This document shows, one piece after another, positions 15,085-26,555 of a DNA stretch of 64,000 bases. This DNA is from Climacteris rufus (lineage: Eukaryota; Chordata; Aves; Passeriformes; Climacteridae). The notes beneath the pieces were generated by a model. The model was not told the origin of the DNA. It saw only the letters and a list, made by a program, of their open reading frames with translations, and did not search any database. How positions within the stretch are numbered: the stretch's first letter is position 1; each line of letters begins with the position of its first letter. A program made the position numbers and the translations under genes. The stretch lies in NCBI GenBank assembly GCA_013398175.1, contig VZRZ01007311.1, positions 711,246 to 775,245 of the forward strand. The letters run 5' to 3'.

Positions 15085-15146
15085 CTCTTTCTTCTCCAGG
15101 CTGAAGAGTCCAAGCCTATTTAATCTCTCCTTGTAGAGAACAGTTT
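15085..15146 (-). mobile_element. Short CR1 fragment
   Basis: The plus strand holds CTTCTCCAGGCTGAAGAGTC followed by a TTTAATCTCTCCTTGTAG-like block, which is the reverse complement of the CR1 ORF2 end. It is only about 60 bp, so this is a relic. Confidence 0.6.
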
Positions 15147-15797
15147 GTGGCACAGAAAAGAACAGAGTGTCAGTTTTAGAAACAGCCACGAGGGCTGAAT
15201 GACAGACTTACAGACTGTGCAGTCAGAGCTGCACACAGCACCTCTTCTGAGTGGCCCAGAGAGGACACTCTTCTTGGAAAAGGCTAGTCAGGCCAAAGAG
15301 GTCAGTGAATACATGCAACTGGATTTGCATTTCATCTTCTAGCAACTGAAATAGAGCTTGTGAAGGGATCAACACAGAGCTGTTATCTTGATCTACTAAG
15401 AGGAAGATGTTTCTATAGTTATCCAGTGCATCAGTCCCTTCCTTCTCCAAACAGCTTACAAACTCGGCATCCTCATTTTCACATCTGAAAGAAAGACAAG
15501 GCATCTCAACTCCAAAAAGACACAGGATCCCAAGAAAACAGACAGCCAAGTAGAAGGGAATCAAGTTCTTTTCATCAAAGAAAAACACACAGCCTGAGCT
15601 TAACCATCATTCTAGACATCATGAAATTTGAAAAGAAAATATCCCAAAAAACCCCAGAGCAATAAATTCTGCAATCACATAGCTTTATTCTGCAGTTCCA
15701 AAATTGTATCATGCATTTTTTAGAAGCAAAAAAAAAAAAAGCAAATCAGGGAAGTGACATATTCATAGGAAGTGCTGCTCCTTCTCTCCCATTTCAT

Positions 15798-15832
15798 ACA
15801 TATATATATGTATGTATGCACACATATACACA
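15798..15832. repeat. TA/TG/CA microsatellite
   Basis: CATATATATATGTATGTATG followed by CACACATATACACA. Confidence 0.8.
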
Positions 15833-16084
15833 GTTATTAAAAAAGCCACCAAATTTAGCTATGGGCTACATGGTCCCTACTCCCAGCTGCAGCACTACGT
15901 TACAGTGTCTGAGAGATACATCTACTAAAATGAGCTTTCTCACAGGTGTGAGACATCCTGAGCTGAATTCCCGATAGATTTTCCCCCCTTTCTTTCTTTA
16001 GCAATGTTACTGTTGTTGACATTTCAGAGCCCCCAAAGCAAGAACAAGGCACAGCCGCTCCAGCTGCAGGAACAGCCTGAGTGA

Positions 16085-16440
16085 ATGCAACAGAATTGCA
16101 CAGAGCTGTAGGGAACTTGGAAGATCACTCAGTCCATGCTCCCACCCCAAGGCAGGATCACCCACACCCATGTTCATTATTTTCACAGACTCATCTAACT
16201 TTTTGTAAAGCCTTCAAGCGACAGGGACTTGACAGTCTCCTCAGGCAGGCTGTGCTATGGCTGCTTTCCTATACATCCTGGGCAGAAAAGATGATTATTC
16301 CCTCCAGTGCTGGAGCAGCCTTTGAGCACCTAAGACCATTATGCTGCCTCCCTCTAGCAATCTTTTCTGGTTAAAGAATTTATCAATCTTTCTTTGCAAA
16401 GCATGTTTTCCAGTCCTGTTTCACGGCATTTTTCTTGTTT
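16085..16440 (-). mobile_element. Old, degraded CR1-like fragment
   Basis: Blocks resembling a reverse-complemented older CR1 subfamily appear in order: GAACTTGGAAGATCACTCAG, CCCCAAGGCAGGATCACCCA, GACTTGACAGTCTCCTCAGG, TGCTGGAGCAGCCTT and a final TGTTTTCCAGTCCTGTTTCA. Divergence is high, which suggests an ancient insertion. The subfamily was not determined. Confidence 0.5.
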
Positions 16441-19400
16441 AGAGGGGGCCTTTCAAGAAACAGGTCGGGCTCTGTGTACGTTTATAGAGAACAGAAATTT
16501 AGGAGAATAACTGCTAACAAATCTAGGACAGCTAAACACAAAGTGGCAACCCTGGTTAGTGTCTACTACACAGTGTTTGCCCATCTCTCTGCTGCTCCTC
16601 ACTTGGACACATTAACCCACCTGTTTTGTTCACTGGCTGATTTGTGTTTCATAATTTATCCAGCTGCCAGTAACTCCAAATTTCAAAATGAAGGCTGTAG
16701 AAACTAAGAGCCTAGTATTTTGATATCAATGCTATGGCTCAGGGTTCCTGCTCAGATCAGGGGAATGGCATCAAGCATGTCTTATTTCTAAGCTAACAGG
16801 ATAAACCACCACATGATGAAAACAGCGAATCATATGAGTTTCTGGCCCATCACAGCACTGAATAAACCTTGGGTTAGAGAATTATTATTAGCACTAGGTA
16901 AACTAATACTTCTGTTATCATTCTCCTGAAGAAACAAGTTAGGGTTTGCCAGTTTGACAAGGCACAAGTCTCAGCTTTCTGTTCTGACCCGTACACACAT
17001 TAAACACAGAAGGGAAGCACTGGCATCTCCAGGGAGAGCAGCCTTGTGCCTTCCATCAATGTTAAAAAGACTGAAAGAGCTCAGTGTCAGGCACACTGCC
17101 CAGCTGGCCACTGCACTAGATGCAGCTATGATTTCTTACCCTGCTGAGTGAAAAGTTTCTGTAACCACATCCCTAACCCATGTCCAGGAGACTGACAGGG
17201 TCAAGAAGTCTTTGCAAACACTGTAAAATACTGAAGAGGGAAATGAATAAGTGAAGCCACCATTAGGAAAAAGACATTCTGTTGTATGTTGTTGGTTGTT
17301 TTTCCTTCTCTAAACCGGAAGTACTTAGGAAAGTCTTTCATCTTGTGTTTGTACAGCCCCTAACACACTACTTGCAGGTGAAGGACAGGGAGCCTGGCCA
17401 TACACTTAAAGCCAGAAGCTTATTGGGCATCAAGAGAAGGGAGTGAATCCCTTCTGACTTACTGCATCTATGAGAAGCAAATGCATTTTTTATGCTGCTT
17501 GCCACCTCCCCATCCCTTGACACTGACATCCTCCCTACAGATTAAGGGCCAAAGACAAAAAGCATAATTCCATTCTCATTAGACTTCCTTACTGCTCAGA
17601 CTTTCTCCTGGGAGCTTTTAGGTTTAATATGTCACCCACAGCAGATGCCTCCCTTCCCAAAAAACACAGAGCAAAACACCAGGAATGAAGGCTGCATGGT
17701 CCCTGTAGCCATAAACCTAATCTATATCACTCTGAACTGAAAACAAATTCAAAGAGACTCTCCATTTCTTTGGTTTAGGTCCATATCAGATGGCTTTTTG
17801 TCAGAGATGGTCACCATAGTGCATGTCCTGCTGCAAAAGCCTGCAGAGATACTCAAAGATAACTCCTTTCCTCCCCAACAAAAAGTCTCTGAATTCAAGG
17901 ACTTGATGGCACCTTCACTTCCAGACATCTGCTTTATTACTTTCTGCTCTGTACCAGGCCACGGAGGGGAAATGCCAGCATGGTGTAAGAAACTGTATTT
18001 TCTGACTTATTAATTGAATGTAAAGCAAACACCTGCACTTCTAACAAAGTATAAATCCTGAAAAAGCAACAGAAAAAAGGGGAATAAAATAAAATCTATT
18101 CCCTTTTAAAGATGGAGCAAACCTCTATGGCTTAGCACAATACTGTCTCCATTTTTCTCTACATCTCAGTAGTATGGGGATAAATGCACTGCAGGCGGCT
18201 CAGACCTCTAACACTTCATAACTGGAGCAGTGTAAGCACCACACATTGCAACACCTTCAGAAAAGACGGAGCACTCTGAATTAGGATGTATTTGGACAAT
18301 CATAGTAAACATACATATTAGAACAAAAGAAAAAAAATCTGGATTAGCATAGGGATCCAGTGGGGATAATGCCAAGAGTCCTACACATGCATTGCTACCA
18401 GAAAAATTGCTTCCTTCTACAGATTCTATTTTCCTGTTCCATAAAGCATTGGCAACATTTTGCAGGAGCAGCTTTGCCTTGAAGGGGATGAAGAAGGGAA
18501 TACTTTGCAGGGCTCGTGGAGCAGACACAGCTCTGACAGGAATAGATTGGGGATGTCTATCCTCACACAGGATGTGTCACCTAAGAACAACATGCAGGTA
18601 CCGTACAAAAGCACTGCAATTCAGACATAACTTGATATGCAGCAACAGGGACACTGATGCTGGCATTGAAGTGAGGGCTAGAAACAAGGAGTCTCTTAAT
18701 AGGAGATGGTGCTAACAAGCCTTCTATCACCAGGACAGCCCTGTGCTCAATGCAAGACCCTACAATGTCTTAACGTGCTACCTGCTGAACTCAGCTCTCA
18801 CAGACACATCCTGAACTGCCCATTCAACGGGGACCAGAGCAGCTACAGGGTGGCCTTGTTCACTAAGGCTGCAAGAAGCCTGTGGATGGCTACAGCAAGA
18901 GCTGCCTGCTCAAAGAAGGTTCAGCAACAGGGTCATGTTCACTTGTTCTCTAAAAGCACTGTCTCCCCCAGCCATCAAACGGAAAGGAGGATAAACTCTA
19001 TACAGGACATTTATTTCCTACGGAATAGTTACTGAAGAATGGAAATAATAAATACAGGGGACAGGAGGCATTCATGGCAAGTTCATTTGAGCACACACAT
19101 TGTTCAAATACTAGAGATGAGTGATAGTGAGACATTAAGGCTCAGTCCTTCAGATGGCTCCATTTAAATTAATGGAAGCTCATCACTTACTACAGGGAAT
19201 CCCAGGGTGTGTGTGGGGGTGTGTGTATTATACACTTGCACAACTGGATTCTCTCTCCAGTACATACTGCTGGCATCAATAGTTATCCCAGTTTATCATC
19301 TTCCAAAATAAAGTCATTAATTCTCTTTTTAAGAGCAGGCATAAGTTGCAGTGAGCTGCCTAACTGCTTTCAGAGCCCAAGTCTGAATGAGCTTGGCCTA

Positions 19401-19566
19401 CAAGCCTGTAACAAATAAACTGCTTCCTAAATAGAGGCATATTCCTCAAAAGAGGTTTTTCGCTTAGATAACTAAGACAAATGTCCCATTTACATGTTAA
19501 TTAAGCTACACAATTCCCACGTGTTAAAATTACAAAAACATGTGCTTTACAGTGCACACAGCAATA

Positions 19567-20505
19567 AATCTTAGAATTACAGAATCACAAAATATGCTGA
19601 GTTGGAAGAAATCCACAGTCCAGCTCCTGGTCTCACACAGGACATCCCCAAAACTCACACTGTGTCCCTGAGAGCATCGTACAACACTTGAGCTCTGTTA
19701 GGTTTGGTGCTGTGACCACTTCCCTGGGGAGCTGTTCCAGTGCCCAACCACCTCTGGATGAAGAACCTTTTTCTAATATCCAACCTAAACCTCCTCTGAC
19801 ACAACTTCAGACCATTCCCTCAGGCTCTGGTCACCACACAGAAGAGATCAGTGCCTGCCCCTCCTCTTGCCCTCACAAGGAAGTTGTAACTGCAATGAGG
19901 TCTCCCCTCAGTCTCCTCTTCTCCAGGCTGAACAGGCAAGTGACCTCAGATGCTCCTCTAAGAGCTTCACCTCCAGACCCTTCACCATCTTCGCTGACCT
20001 CCTTTGTATGCTCTCTAACATTTTAATGTCTTTCTTATATTGTGGCACCCAAAACCGCCCCCAGGACTCGAGGTGAGGCTGCTCCAGTGAAGAGCAGAGC
20101 AGGACAATCCCCTCCCTTGCCCAGCTGGCCATGCTGTGCCTGATGCCCCCCAGGGCAGGGTTGGCCCTCCTGTCTGCTAGGGCACTGCTGACTCATATTT
20201 AATGTGCCATCGACCAGGACCCTAGGTCCCTTTCCATGGCACTGCTCTCCAGCCTCTCATTCCTCAGTCTGTACATCCAGGGTTGCCCCATCCCAGGTGC
20301 AGAATCTGGCATTTTCCCTTGTTAAACTTCATATGGTTGGTGATTGCCCAGCCCTCTGATTTGTCAAGGTCTCTCTGCAGGGCCTCCCCGCCTTCAAGAA
20401 AGGCAACAGCTCCTCACAGTTTTGTATCATGTGTGAACTTGCTCAGTATCCCTCTCAGTCCTATGTCCAAGTCATTTATGAAAATGTTGAAGAGCACAGG
20501 GCCAG
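19567..20505 (-). mobile_element. CR1 retrotransposon, 5'-truncated, with end of reverse transcriptase ORF2
   Basis: The plus strand begins with the CR1 3' terminus (ACAGAATCACAAAATATG...) and runs back through the 3' end of ORF2. On the minus strand, remnants of the reverse transcriptase read GPVLFNIFINDLDIGLRGIL and then SKFTHDTKL near 20.5-20.4 kb, and AREGIVLLCSSLEQPHLE, VPQYKKDIKMLESIQRRS and AKMVKGLEVK near 20.1-19.95 kb. The usual FADDTKL catalytic motif appears as FTHDTKL, with the first of the two aspartates replaced, so the enzyme would be inactive. Frameshifts separate the pieces. The copy stops at about 20505, where a second CR1 piece begins. Confidence 0.88.
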
Positions 20506-20582
20506 CATGCCATTGGCTTTGTTCGCCACCTGGGGACACACTGGCTTGTTCAGCCTTGTCAAACAACACCCCCAGGTCCTCA
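20506..20582 (-). mobile_element. Second CR1 ORF2 piece abutting the first
   Basis: About 77 bp that on the minus strand reads like a CR1 ORF2 segment (EDLGVLFDKAEQ onward, then a VAxKANGML-like stretch in another frame). The same ORF2 segment occurs again inside the neighbouring copy at about 20160-20235. Two overlapping segments of ORF2 in this order cannot come from one uninterrupted element. Confidence 0.65.
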
Positions 20583-21411
20583 TTAGATGACATATAACTT
20601 TTCTTTCTGTCTGTGATATATTTAACAAGAAAGGTGGTAGGTATTATGTAAAACAACTTCAATCTTATTATGTTCGGATCCTTGCCCTAAATACTTTTCT
20701 GGTATGATCCCAGACTGATACTTGTCATCTTTGGGACACCAAAGATAAGGAAGGCATCTGCAGTAGTACCATGGAGTTGCATATAGCCTGGACTTGGTGA
20801 CAGTGAAGGTACTGGAGATGTCCCACAGCACCTCTGCAACATACCAGAACAGTTCTCTTTTGTTTCAACACGCAGTCACACAAATTGCTTTTGAATCGTC
20901 CACTAGATTTTAAACAATCTATTTTTCCAAGAAAACAGAAAAATCCTGTCTCTTAATTCTCAGGAAATACGACATTTTGCTTCCATTTGTAAAATCAGCT
21001 GCATCTTGTGAATTCCATCTATCATGTCACCAAGTATGAAATTCACATTCCCCTGAATTCAGTCATCATTAAATGTGGAGAAAGGTTGGATCAGCAAAGT
21101 CAGTATTTTCTCCATATAAATTAATAAAAATTAACACTTAAAGGTAAGCACAAAGGTCTTGCATCACAAAGATTTTGCCCACTTATCAAAAGACTGCAGA
21201 TCCAGCAGGCTGATCCCTCCTACAGGAAGGAATAATGGTAATCAGCTAAATCAGCCTTCAGCTCCATCTAAGTAACATGTCTGAAAAAAATACATTCAAT
21301 GTTTAACGTCCTAAAGCATTGCCAAAATATCCTTATTACTGCCTTAGCTATGTGAAGCACATTACATTTCCAGCAGTTCCACTTCCTTTTTTCAGAACTT
21401 AGGTAGATCTA

Positions 21412-21436
21412 AATATATATATATATATACACATAA
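21412..21436. repeat. AT dinucleotide microsatellite
   Basis: About eight uninterrupted AT/TA units followed by a short ACAC stretch. Confidence 0.85.
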
Positions 21437-21439
21437 TTT

Positions 21440-21530
21440 TAAAAAAATACAAAAACAAACAAAAAACAACAAACAACAACAACCCCCCAAAACACAAAAA
21501 CCAAAAAAACCCCCAAAAAACCCAAGCAGA
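21440..21530. repeat. A/C low-complexity tract
   Basis: A stretch composed almost wholly of A and C, with AAAC, AAC and homopolymer C units. In the transcript it reads as U/G-rich. It directly follows an AT dinucleotide repeat and lies about 0.73 kb after the exon 10 donor. Confidence 0.85.
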
Positions 21531-22263
21531 ACCTACTCTTCCACATACTAACTTACTTCAAAGTACACATTTGCATAAATGATTCAGAAATATTTAGACA
21601 CTAAAACGCCGTAAGAGGCAAAAGAGAATTACAAAATACTTAAAAAACAAATTGATTTCTTATTTCCCCTCTGCTCTTTATGAGAAAATCTGGGGTTGCT
21701 GTCAGGTTTCATCCTAGGAGAGATTTGGATCACTATTTAAACTGAAATGTGTCTCTGGCAGATGCAGACATTCCATCATTGTATGGAATGTCCCACTGAA
21801 TGGGCAGTATTGCACATGAGATGTACCATATCTTCATCATGAACATGCTGTAATGGCTAACAAGAAAAATTGTAGATGATTTACTTAAGCAAAACCAGCT
21901 AATATATTAAGGGTATGACATGTTCTGATGAATCAACTAATTTTTCCTTCTCTTTCATTTCCTCTAGAACTTCAAAGCAATCAAATGTTGTTTATGCATA
22001 AAATTTAATCCTTTCACCAATCTATAGTTTGATTGAATTTGCATACTCTATTTCCTACAAGTCAATGTGAAGAGAGCCTCATGTAATTGAAACCATTTCC
22101 CCTCCAGTCCTCCTATCTTTGTTGCAGTATTTTCTATTAGTAGCTCTATTATGCCTAATATCTGTAATGTTGGCAGATTAGAATTTTCACGTAATGCAAC
22201 CTGTATTTATAAACCACTAGGATGAAAAAAGAACAAATACAAGAAGGAGGAAATAATAATTAC

Positions 22264-22435
22264 CTGTCTTTGATGCCACACAGATCAATGTGTAAATCAC
22301 TAAAATTCCCCAGGGAGCCTTGCTGAACTAAAATGAGGTCCTTGGGCTGGTTATCAATAAAGATGAGCCTCATACAGCCTTGAAAAGCAGTAATGGGATT
22401 TAAACACTGGGAATTGGTGAAATTGTCAGGGCACC
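22264..22435 (-). CDS. CNTNAP5: CNTNAP5 exon 10: end of laminin-G domain 2
   Basis: This 172-nt exon has a two-base entry, 56 codons and a two-base exit. It encodes CPDNFTNSQCLNPITAFQGC, MRLIFIDNQPKDLILVQQG and SLGNFSDLHIDLCGIKD. The AFQGCMRLIFIDNQPKDL motif closes laminin-G domain 2. The SLGNFSDLHIDLC.IKDR ending leads into the first EGF repeat and is one of the clearest CNTNAP5 signatures in the window. NFT and NFS are potential N-glycosylation sites. The acceptor is CCCACAG above 22435 and the donor GTAATT from 22263. The final AG joins the first A of exon 11 to restore an arginine codon. An unusually long C/T tract lies in the pre-mRNA roughly 150-190 nt upstream of this exon. Confidence 0.95.
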
Positions 22436-23538
22436 CTGTGGGAAAAAGAGAAGAGGCGGAGAAGAATATTGGAATGTTCAACCATTTCTGCTAGGATCCT
22501 GATGCAAGAACTCAGAGGCTTATTATTCCAAATGTTTTTATTCCTCTGCTATGCAACCTCCTGTGTTATAAATCCTCGAGTAAGGGGGGAAGAAAAAGAA
22601 GGGGGGGGGGAAAAAAAAGGAGCCAGCCACTGAAAGTATCACAGTACAAAGTTTTCACATGTGCTAGGCAAAATCAAAATGTGATTTTTTTCATCTTCTT
22701 CAAACTCCACAGTTGATAGCAACCAACACACATTAAGAAAGTTGGACAAAATATAAAATCATTTTGGATTAAATTCTGCTGCTGAAGCAATGTACAGAGT
22801 AAAAGGATGAAATCTTGTGGGCAGCAAGAAAGCCATTTGTATCTGAGCTTCCTCTGTATTTAGACAGGTCTGAGATCCAAAGCCTCCTGTGCATCCTCAC
22901 TTAGTGCTGTAGCCAGAGGGTTCATCAAGATCAGAACCACACTACAGTAAGGACTTCACAGAAACACATTAGATAAAAAGACAGTTAATGACTCGGCCTT
23001 TATCTAAATTAATGCTTGCACTCCAAAAAGCAGAAGATAGTATTTTTCAAGACTGTTTCTTCCATCTTCATAATTGAGCTAAACTACATTCACTTTCATG
23101 GGAACATCACATGTAAATACCTTTGTAAGTTCAAGCCATATGTCAACTAAGCCCTGAAGTCCAAAGTCACTGAACCGGATCAGAACAGTGATATCTACAG
23201 GAATATCGATAATATTAATAGTATAAGGCCTGAACAAAACCAAAACCACTCATGGTTAATAGAGCTTTATAGATTTTGCATATTTCATCAGCTAGATGTA
23301 GGTACCCATTGGCTACCACCACCAGTAGTCCACTTTTACAGCTGTGCTTGCTTGTTCTCTCTCTGTCAGGCTTGACCAACACCCTTCAACCTGCCCAGTG
23401 CTGCATGCACTGCAGTTCAATGGGCTTTCTAAAATCAGTTCTTACCTTTGCTCTTAGCTGCAAATAGTGCACCTGGGGAGAACTCAGTGGTGAACACCTG
23501 AGGCTCTGCATCATGAAAACCTCTTTGAAACAACCTAC
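22436..23538 (-). other. CNTNAP5: CNTNAP5 intron 9 (1103 nt)
   Basis: The shortest intron in the window, bounded by GTAGGT and CCCACAG. Its main feature is a 41-nt purine run on the plus strand (22582-22622), which is a polypyrimidine tract in the transcript. Nothing else was recognised. Confidence 0.9.
22582..22622. repeat. Homopurine run (polypyrimidine in the transcript)
   Basis: Forty-one consecutive purines on the plus strand, including runs of six and ten G and eight A. In the CNTNAP5 pre-mRNA this is an uninterrupted C/U tract about 150-190 nt before exon 10. Confidence 0.92.
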
Positions 23539-23688
23539 CTCCAAAGTAGTAGCTGTTCCCAGAGTAGATCCTTGAGACAGTGGTTGCATGGCTGGCAGTG
23601 GCAGCGTTGTTGTCCAGGGTCAAGGTAATGCGATGTCTTCTGGCATTGATGTTAACAGAATGCCAAAGCCCATCGTGGAGATTGGTGC
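23539..23688 (-). CDS. CNTNAP5: CNTNAP5 exon 9: middle of laminin-G domain 2
   Basis: This 150-nt exon has a two-base entry, 49 codons and a one-base exit. It encodes TNLHDGLWHSVNINARRHR, ITLTLDNNAATASHATT, SRIYSGNSYYFG and a split glycine. LHDGLWHSVNINARR and IYSGNSYYFGG are the conserved core and late strands of a CNTNAP laminin-G domain 2. The acceptor is TTTTTTGTCAG above 23688 and the donor GTAGGT from 23538. The stretch around AATASHATTVS is more divergent from what I recall of mammalian CNTNAP5 than its flanks, as expected for a surface loop. Intron 9, separating it from exon 10, is the shortest in the window at 1103 nt. Confidence 0.95.
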
Positions 23689-25383
23689 CTGACAAAAAAC
23701 GTACAAAGAGTGAAAAAGAGAGGTGCAGGAGACAACTGTGTTCTTGATACCTCCTTTTGCTTCCAACTTGTGACCGCAAATATAGAGTTGATCCAAAAAA
23801 AGGGAGAACTGTAGCTGAAAAGAATTCATTACCTCAGGAAACAAACTGCCATAGAACAAAGGGCCCAGAAAAAGGGAAATGTTTTGAGACTATTTAAGTA
23901 GGTCATCTCACATTTTAATCCAACCTGGTAGTGCAGGCAGTTATCAAGCTAGCCAGATCCTTCACTTTTCTGGTAGCACAGTTATCATTTTGCATGTGTT
24001 TATGTGTAAATGCTCATGGGTCCCAGGAGTGTGCAGAGATCTCTGCTGAGCTTCTGGTACTACATGCCTGAGGTTGCAGAGGCTTAGAATCAGTGAGACA
24101 CTCATAGCCCGTTCTCAGGCTCCAATCTGAAACCTTACAGACTCCAGTAGGTATCAGTAGGATCTGTGCTTCTTAAAACTCTTCAGCACTAATGCAGCAA
24201 ACAGTACTATTAATGGATGTACACAAGCTGGATTTCCACTCGGATCTTCTGAGAACTGGGATTGTTGCTCTGACCAGAAACCTCTAAAGGTTCATGAAAG
24301 ATATACTGGGAAGTTCCTTTCTCTTCTAGACACTTGTGCAAACTGGGAAATAACCCCTCTCTTTCCTTATTCTGAAAATCAGTGTTGCATAGCGTGGCTC
24401 TTGAAATACCACCACAGCTACAAAGAAACTCCACATCCTCTATTCTGACAGCCATGAAAATCAGTGGGCAAGCTTCTGAGCCCACACACAGAGGTGCAGG
24501 TCAAAAGTAAACTAATTACAGTTCAAAATATGCTACCATCAGGCTGAAGTCACTGAGATCAGGCACAGAAAAATAGTATTTATTCCCCTCCCCTAACAGA
24601 GTATTTTTTAATGTCACTTTCAGAGAAAACAAACAAGCACTTAGTAACACAAAGAGGTGTGAGAACAGTTTAAAAAAATGGGGTGTTACATGTGTGTAAA
24701 GCCATTTCATCATGAATTTGAAAATGATACTATTTACTCAGTAATGGCTGCTAACACATGCACAATTACCACAGAATTAAAGGCTGGTTTTCCAGCTAAA
24801 AATTGGATAATTTGTCAACTATAACAAGTCCATTTTGAAGTGGAATATGTCGTTGAAGTTTGAAACTGTGACAAAAGAAGATAGGTCCCATTTGGGGCAA
24901 AAATAGGCCCATTCTTGAACAAGCATGAGTTTACTGGGAGTACCTGACATCTGCAGAACATGGCACTTGCACTTTCTGCATATTTTCCAAGTACAAATAG
25001 GCAGTTTAGCAACGTTTCGGATAGCACCAAAGGCTGGGCCCAGGTTCATGATTTCAGAACTACATAAAAATAACCATACCAAATCAAATATTGACATTGT
25101 CTCAGCTTTGTCAACAGTGTAATTAGGACTGCAATAAAGGCTGGAATCTCAATTTTCAGTGTTCAGTTGCAGCAAGTTATGGATGTAGCAATCTACATGA
25201 GTAAGGATAGATGCAGGGCTGCCTCATTTTCTATCATAAAGGGAAATGAAACATGCATACAGAACAGCTCTGCTTTGACAATTCTGTCAGTTTTTTATCT
25301 CTGCTTCTTTTAATGATACATCTGCCCTCCTTTAGTCTGTACAGGGAATATTTTAATATTACATGCTTTTAAACATCTGCTCG

Positions 25384-25443
25384 TTAATAATAATAATAGT
25401 AATAATAAAAATAATAATATTATTGTTGTTATTATTATTATAT
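25384..25443. repeat. AAT/ATT trinucleotide repeat with dyad symmetry
   Basis: About 34 bp of TAA/AAT units runs directly into about 24 bp of ATT/GTT units. The two halves are partly complementary, so one strand could fold into a hairpin. It lies about 0.85 kb beyond the exon 8 donor in gene orientation. Confidence 0.9.
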
Positions 25444-26046
25444 TTCATCTGACTTTCATCAGTCGTTTACTCATCTACCTCTGGCAAATTGTGTTCAAGC
25501 CACGAATAAACCAATTTCCCAGTCTTCCATCCAACATGGCTGCATGGTAGCCCTGGGCTAAGAATATTTCTGCTTGGGATGCCAGCATACTTACATAGGT
25601 CACTCTGGCATGGCAGCTGGACCACTCTGGTCCTGCCTTTGTTGTATAGTCTGCAATTATTCCCCTGATGTCTTTGGAATCCAATGTGTAGGTATTCCGG
25701 TAAGAGTTTACAAGCAATTTCCCCTGAATTTTAGATCAGAGAGACAACCCTACTTCACCCTCTTGCATCCCACCAGCTGCACTGCACAAAGCAACTTGCG
25801 AAGGGGCTAAGAAAGCCCATGAAGGAATGTAAGCAGAGGAAGCCCATGGTCAGCCTCTCTTCTGAATGTAGCATAAAGGGAGAGAGTAAAGCTACAGTCA
25901 GAGGAAGAAAATCAGCTCTGAGGCTGTCTTAACTTGTGCTGAGGAAAGGTGGAGTGGCTGAGCTGGCTCCAGCTGACCAGCACAATCTGAAGACGGGAAA
26001 CAGAGAGGTCTTCATGTGACCTGACTGGAGAAAATTTAGTGTGACT

Positions 26047-26086
26047 GCTTAAGAACACTCAAGAGGCTTAAGAACACACTTAAGAG
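26047..26086. repeat. About 20-bp tandem duplication near exon 8
   Basis: The unit GCTTAAGAACAC, followed by a short variable part and AAGAG, is repeated at 26047 and 26066. Confidence 0.75.
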
Positions 26087-26290
26087 GCTCAGCTGTCAGT
26101 GAGATTGAGTCTGACGATCTCAGGATGCCAATTTTCCAAGCTTAGATCAAGCTGTACAGATGGCTCCACTACTGGAAAGCAAGAGAAAAGAAGATTGGGT
26201 GTTTCCTTATTTCTTGATCCTTTCCTCCTGTGGAGTTACACCTTTGCATTTCAGAGGGAGACAAGTGAAAGTAAAGAAAAAAATAAGCAC

Positions 26291-26555
26291 CTTCACTGAT
26301 TTCCACTGGGTTCTCAGTCTCTTTTTGAATAAGTAGTGTCAATCTCCCACCACGGAGGTAAACCAAGAGCTGTCCCGAATTTTCAGACAGTTCGGTGAAC
26401 AGGAGCAAGCCGTCTTTATTCCATGTTCGGAACTGGAAGCTGACTGACAAACCATCGATTTGAGGAGTGCCAGGGAGTAGCAAGTAGCTTCGACTGGTGC
26501 TCATAAAGGTGATAGGAACAATTTGAGGTTCTGAACAGGAAAAGGTCACGTTCCC
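26291..26555 (-). CDS. CNTNAP5: CNTNAP5 exon 8: start of laminin-G domain 2
   Basis: This 265-nt exon encodes 88 codons plus one base. Landmarks are GNVTFSCSEPQIVPITFM, RSYLLLPGTPQIDGLSVSFQ, FRTWNKDGLLLFTELSENSG and LTLLIQKE, ending ISE plus one base. The GNVTFSCSEP linker and the TPQIDGLSVSFQFRTWN stretch strongly favour CNTNAP5. NVT is a potential N-glycosylation site, and the cysteine probably pairs with the one in the preceding exon to close laminin-G 1. The acceptor follows a T-rich tract ending TTTTTTCAG. The donor is G|GTGCTT from 26290, which departs from consensus at the +3 to +6 positions, yet the phase joins the next exon exactly (G plus GC making a glycine). No stop or frameshift is present. 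Confidence 0.95.

Larger units (their letters stand above)
4940..22263 (-). other. CNTNAP5: CNTNAP5 intron 10 (17324 nt)
   Basis: The longest complete intron here, bounded by the exon 10 donor GTAATT and exon 11 acceptor ATATTAG. It carries CR1 fragments at 15.09, 16.1 and 19.57-20.58 kb, simple repeats at 15.8 and 21.41 kb, an A/C-rich tract at 21.44-21.53 kb and a TAATTA-dense AT-rich segment at 7.3-7.9 kb. Open frames of up to 162 codons occur but show no recognisable domain. Confidence 0.86.
23689..26290 (-). other. CNTNAP5: CNTNAP5 intron 8 (2602 nt)
   Basis: Bounded by the non-consensus exon 8 donor GTGCTT and exon 9 acceptor GTCAG. It contains a mirror-like AAT/ATT repeat at 25.38-25.44 kb and a short tandem duplication at 26.05-26.09 kb. 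No mobile element was recognised. Confidence 0.88.

Noticed and set aside
15223..15588. 121-codon minus-strand frame with an N-terminal hydrophobic stretch
   Set aside because: The hydrophobic start suggested a signal peptide, but the rest matches no family I know and it sits in intron 10 among CR1 relics.
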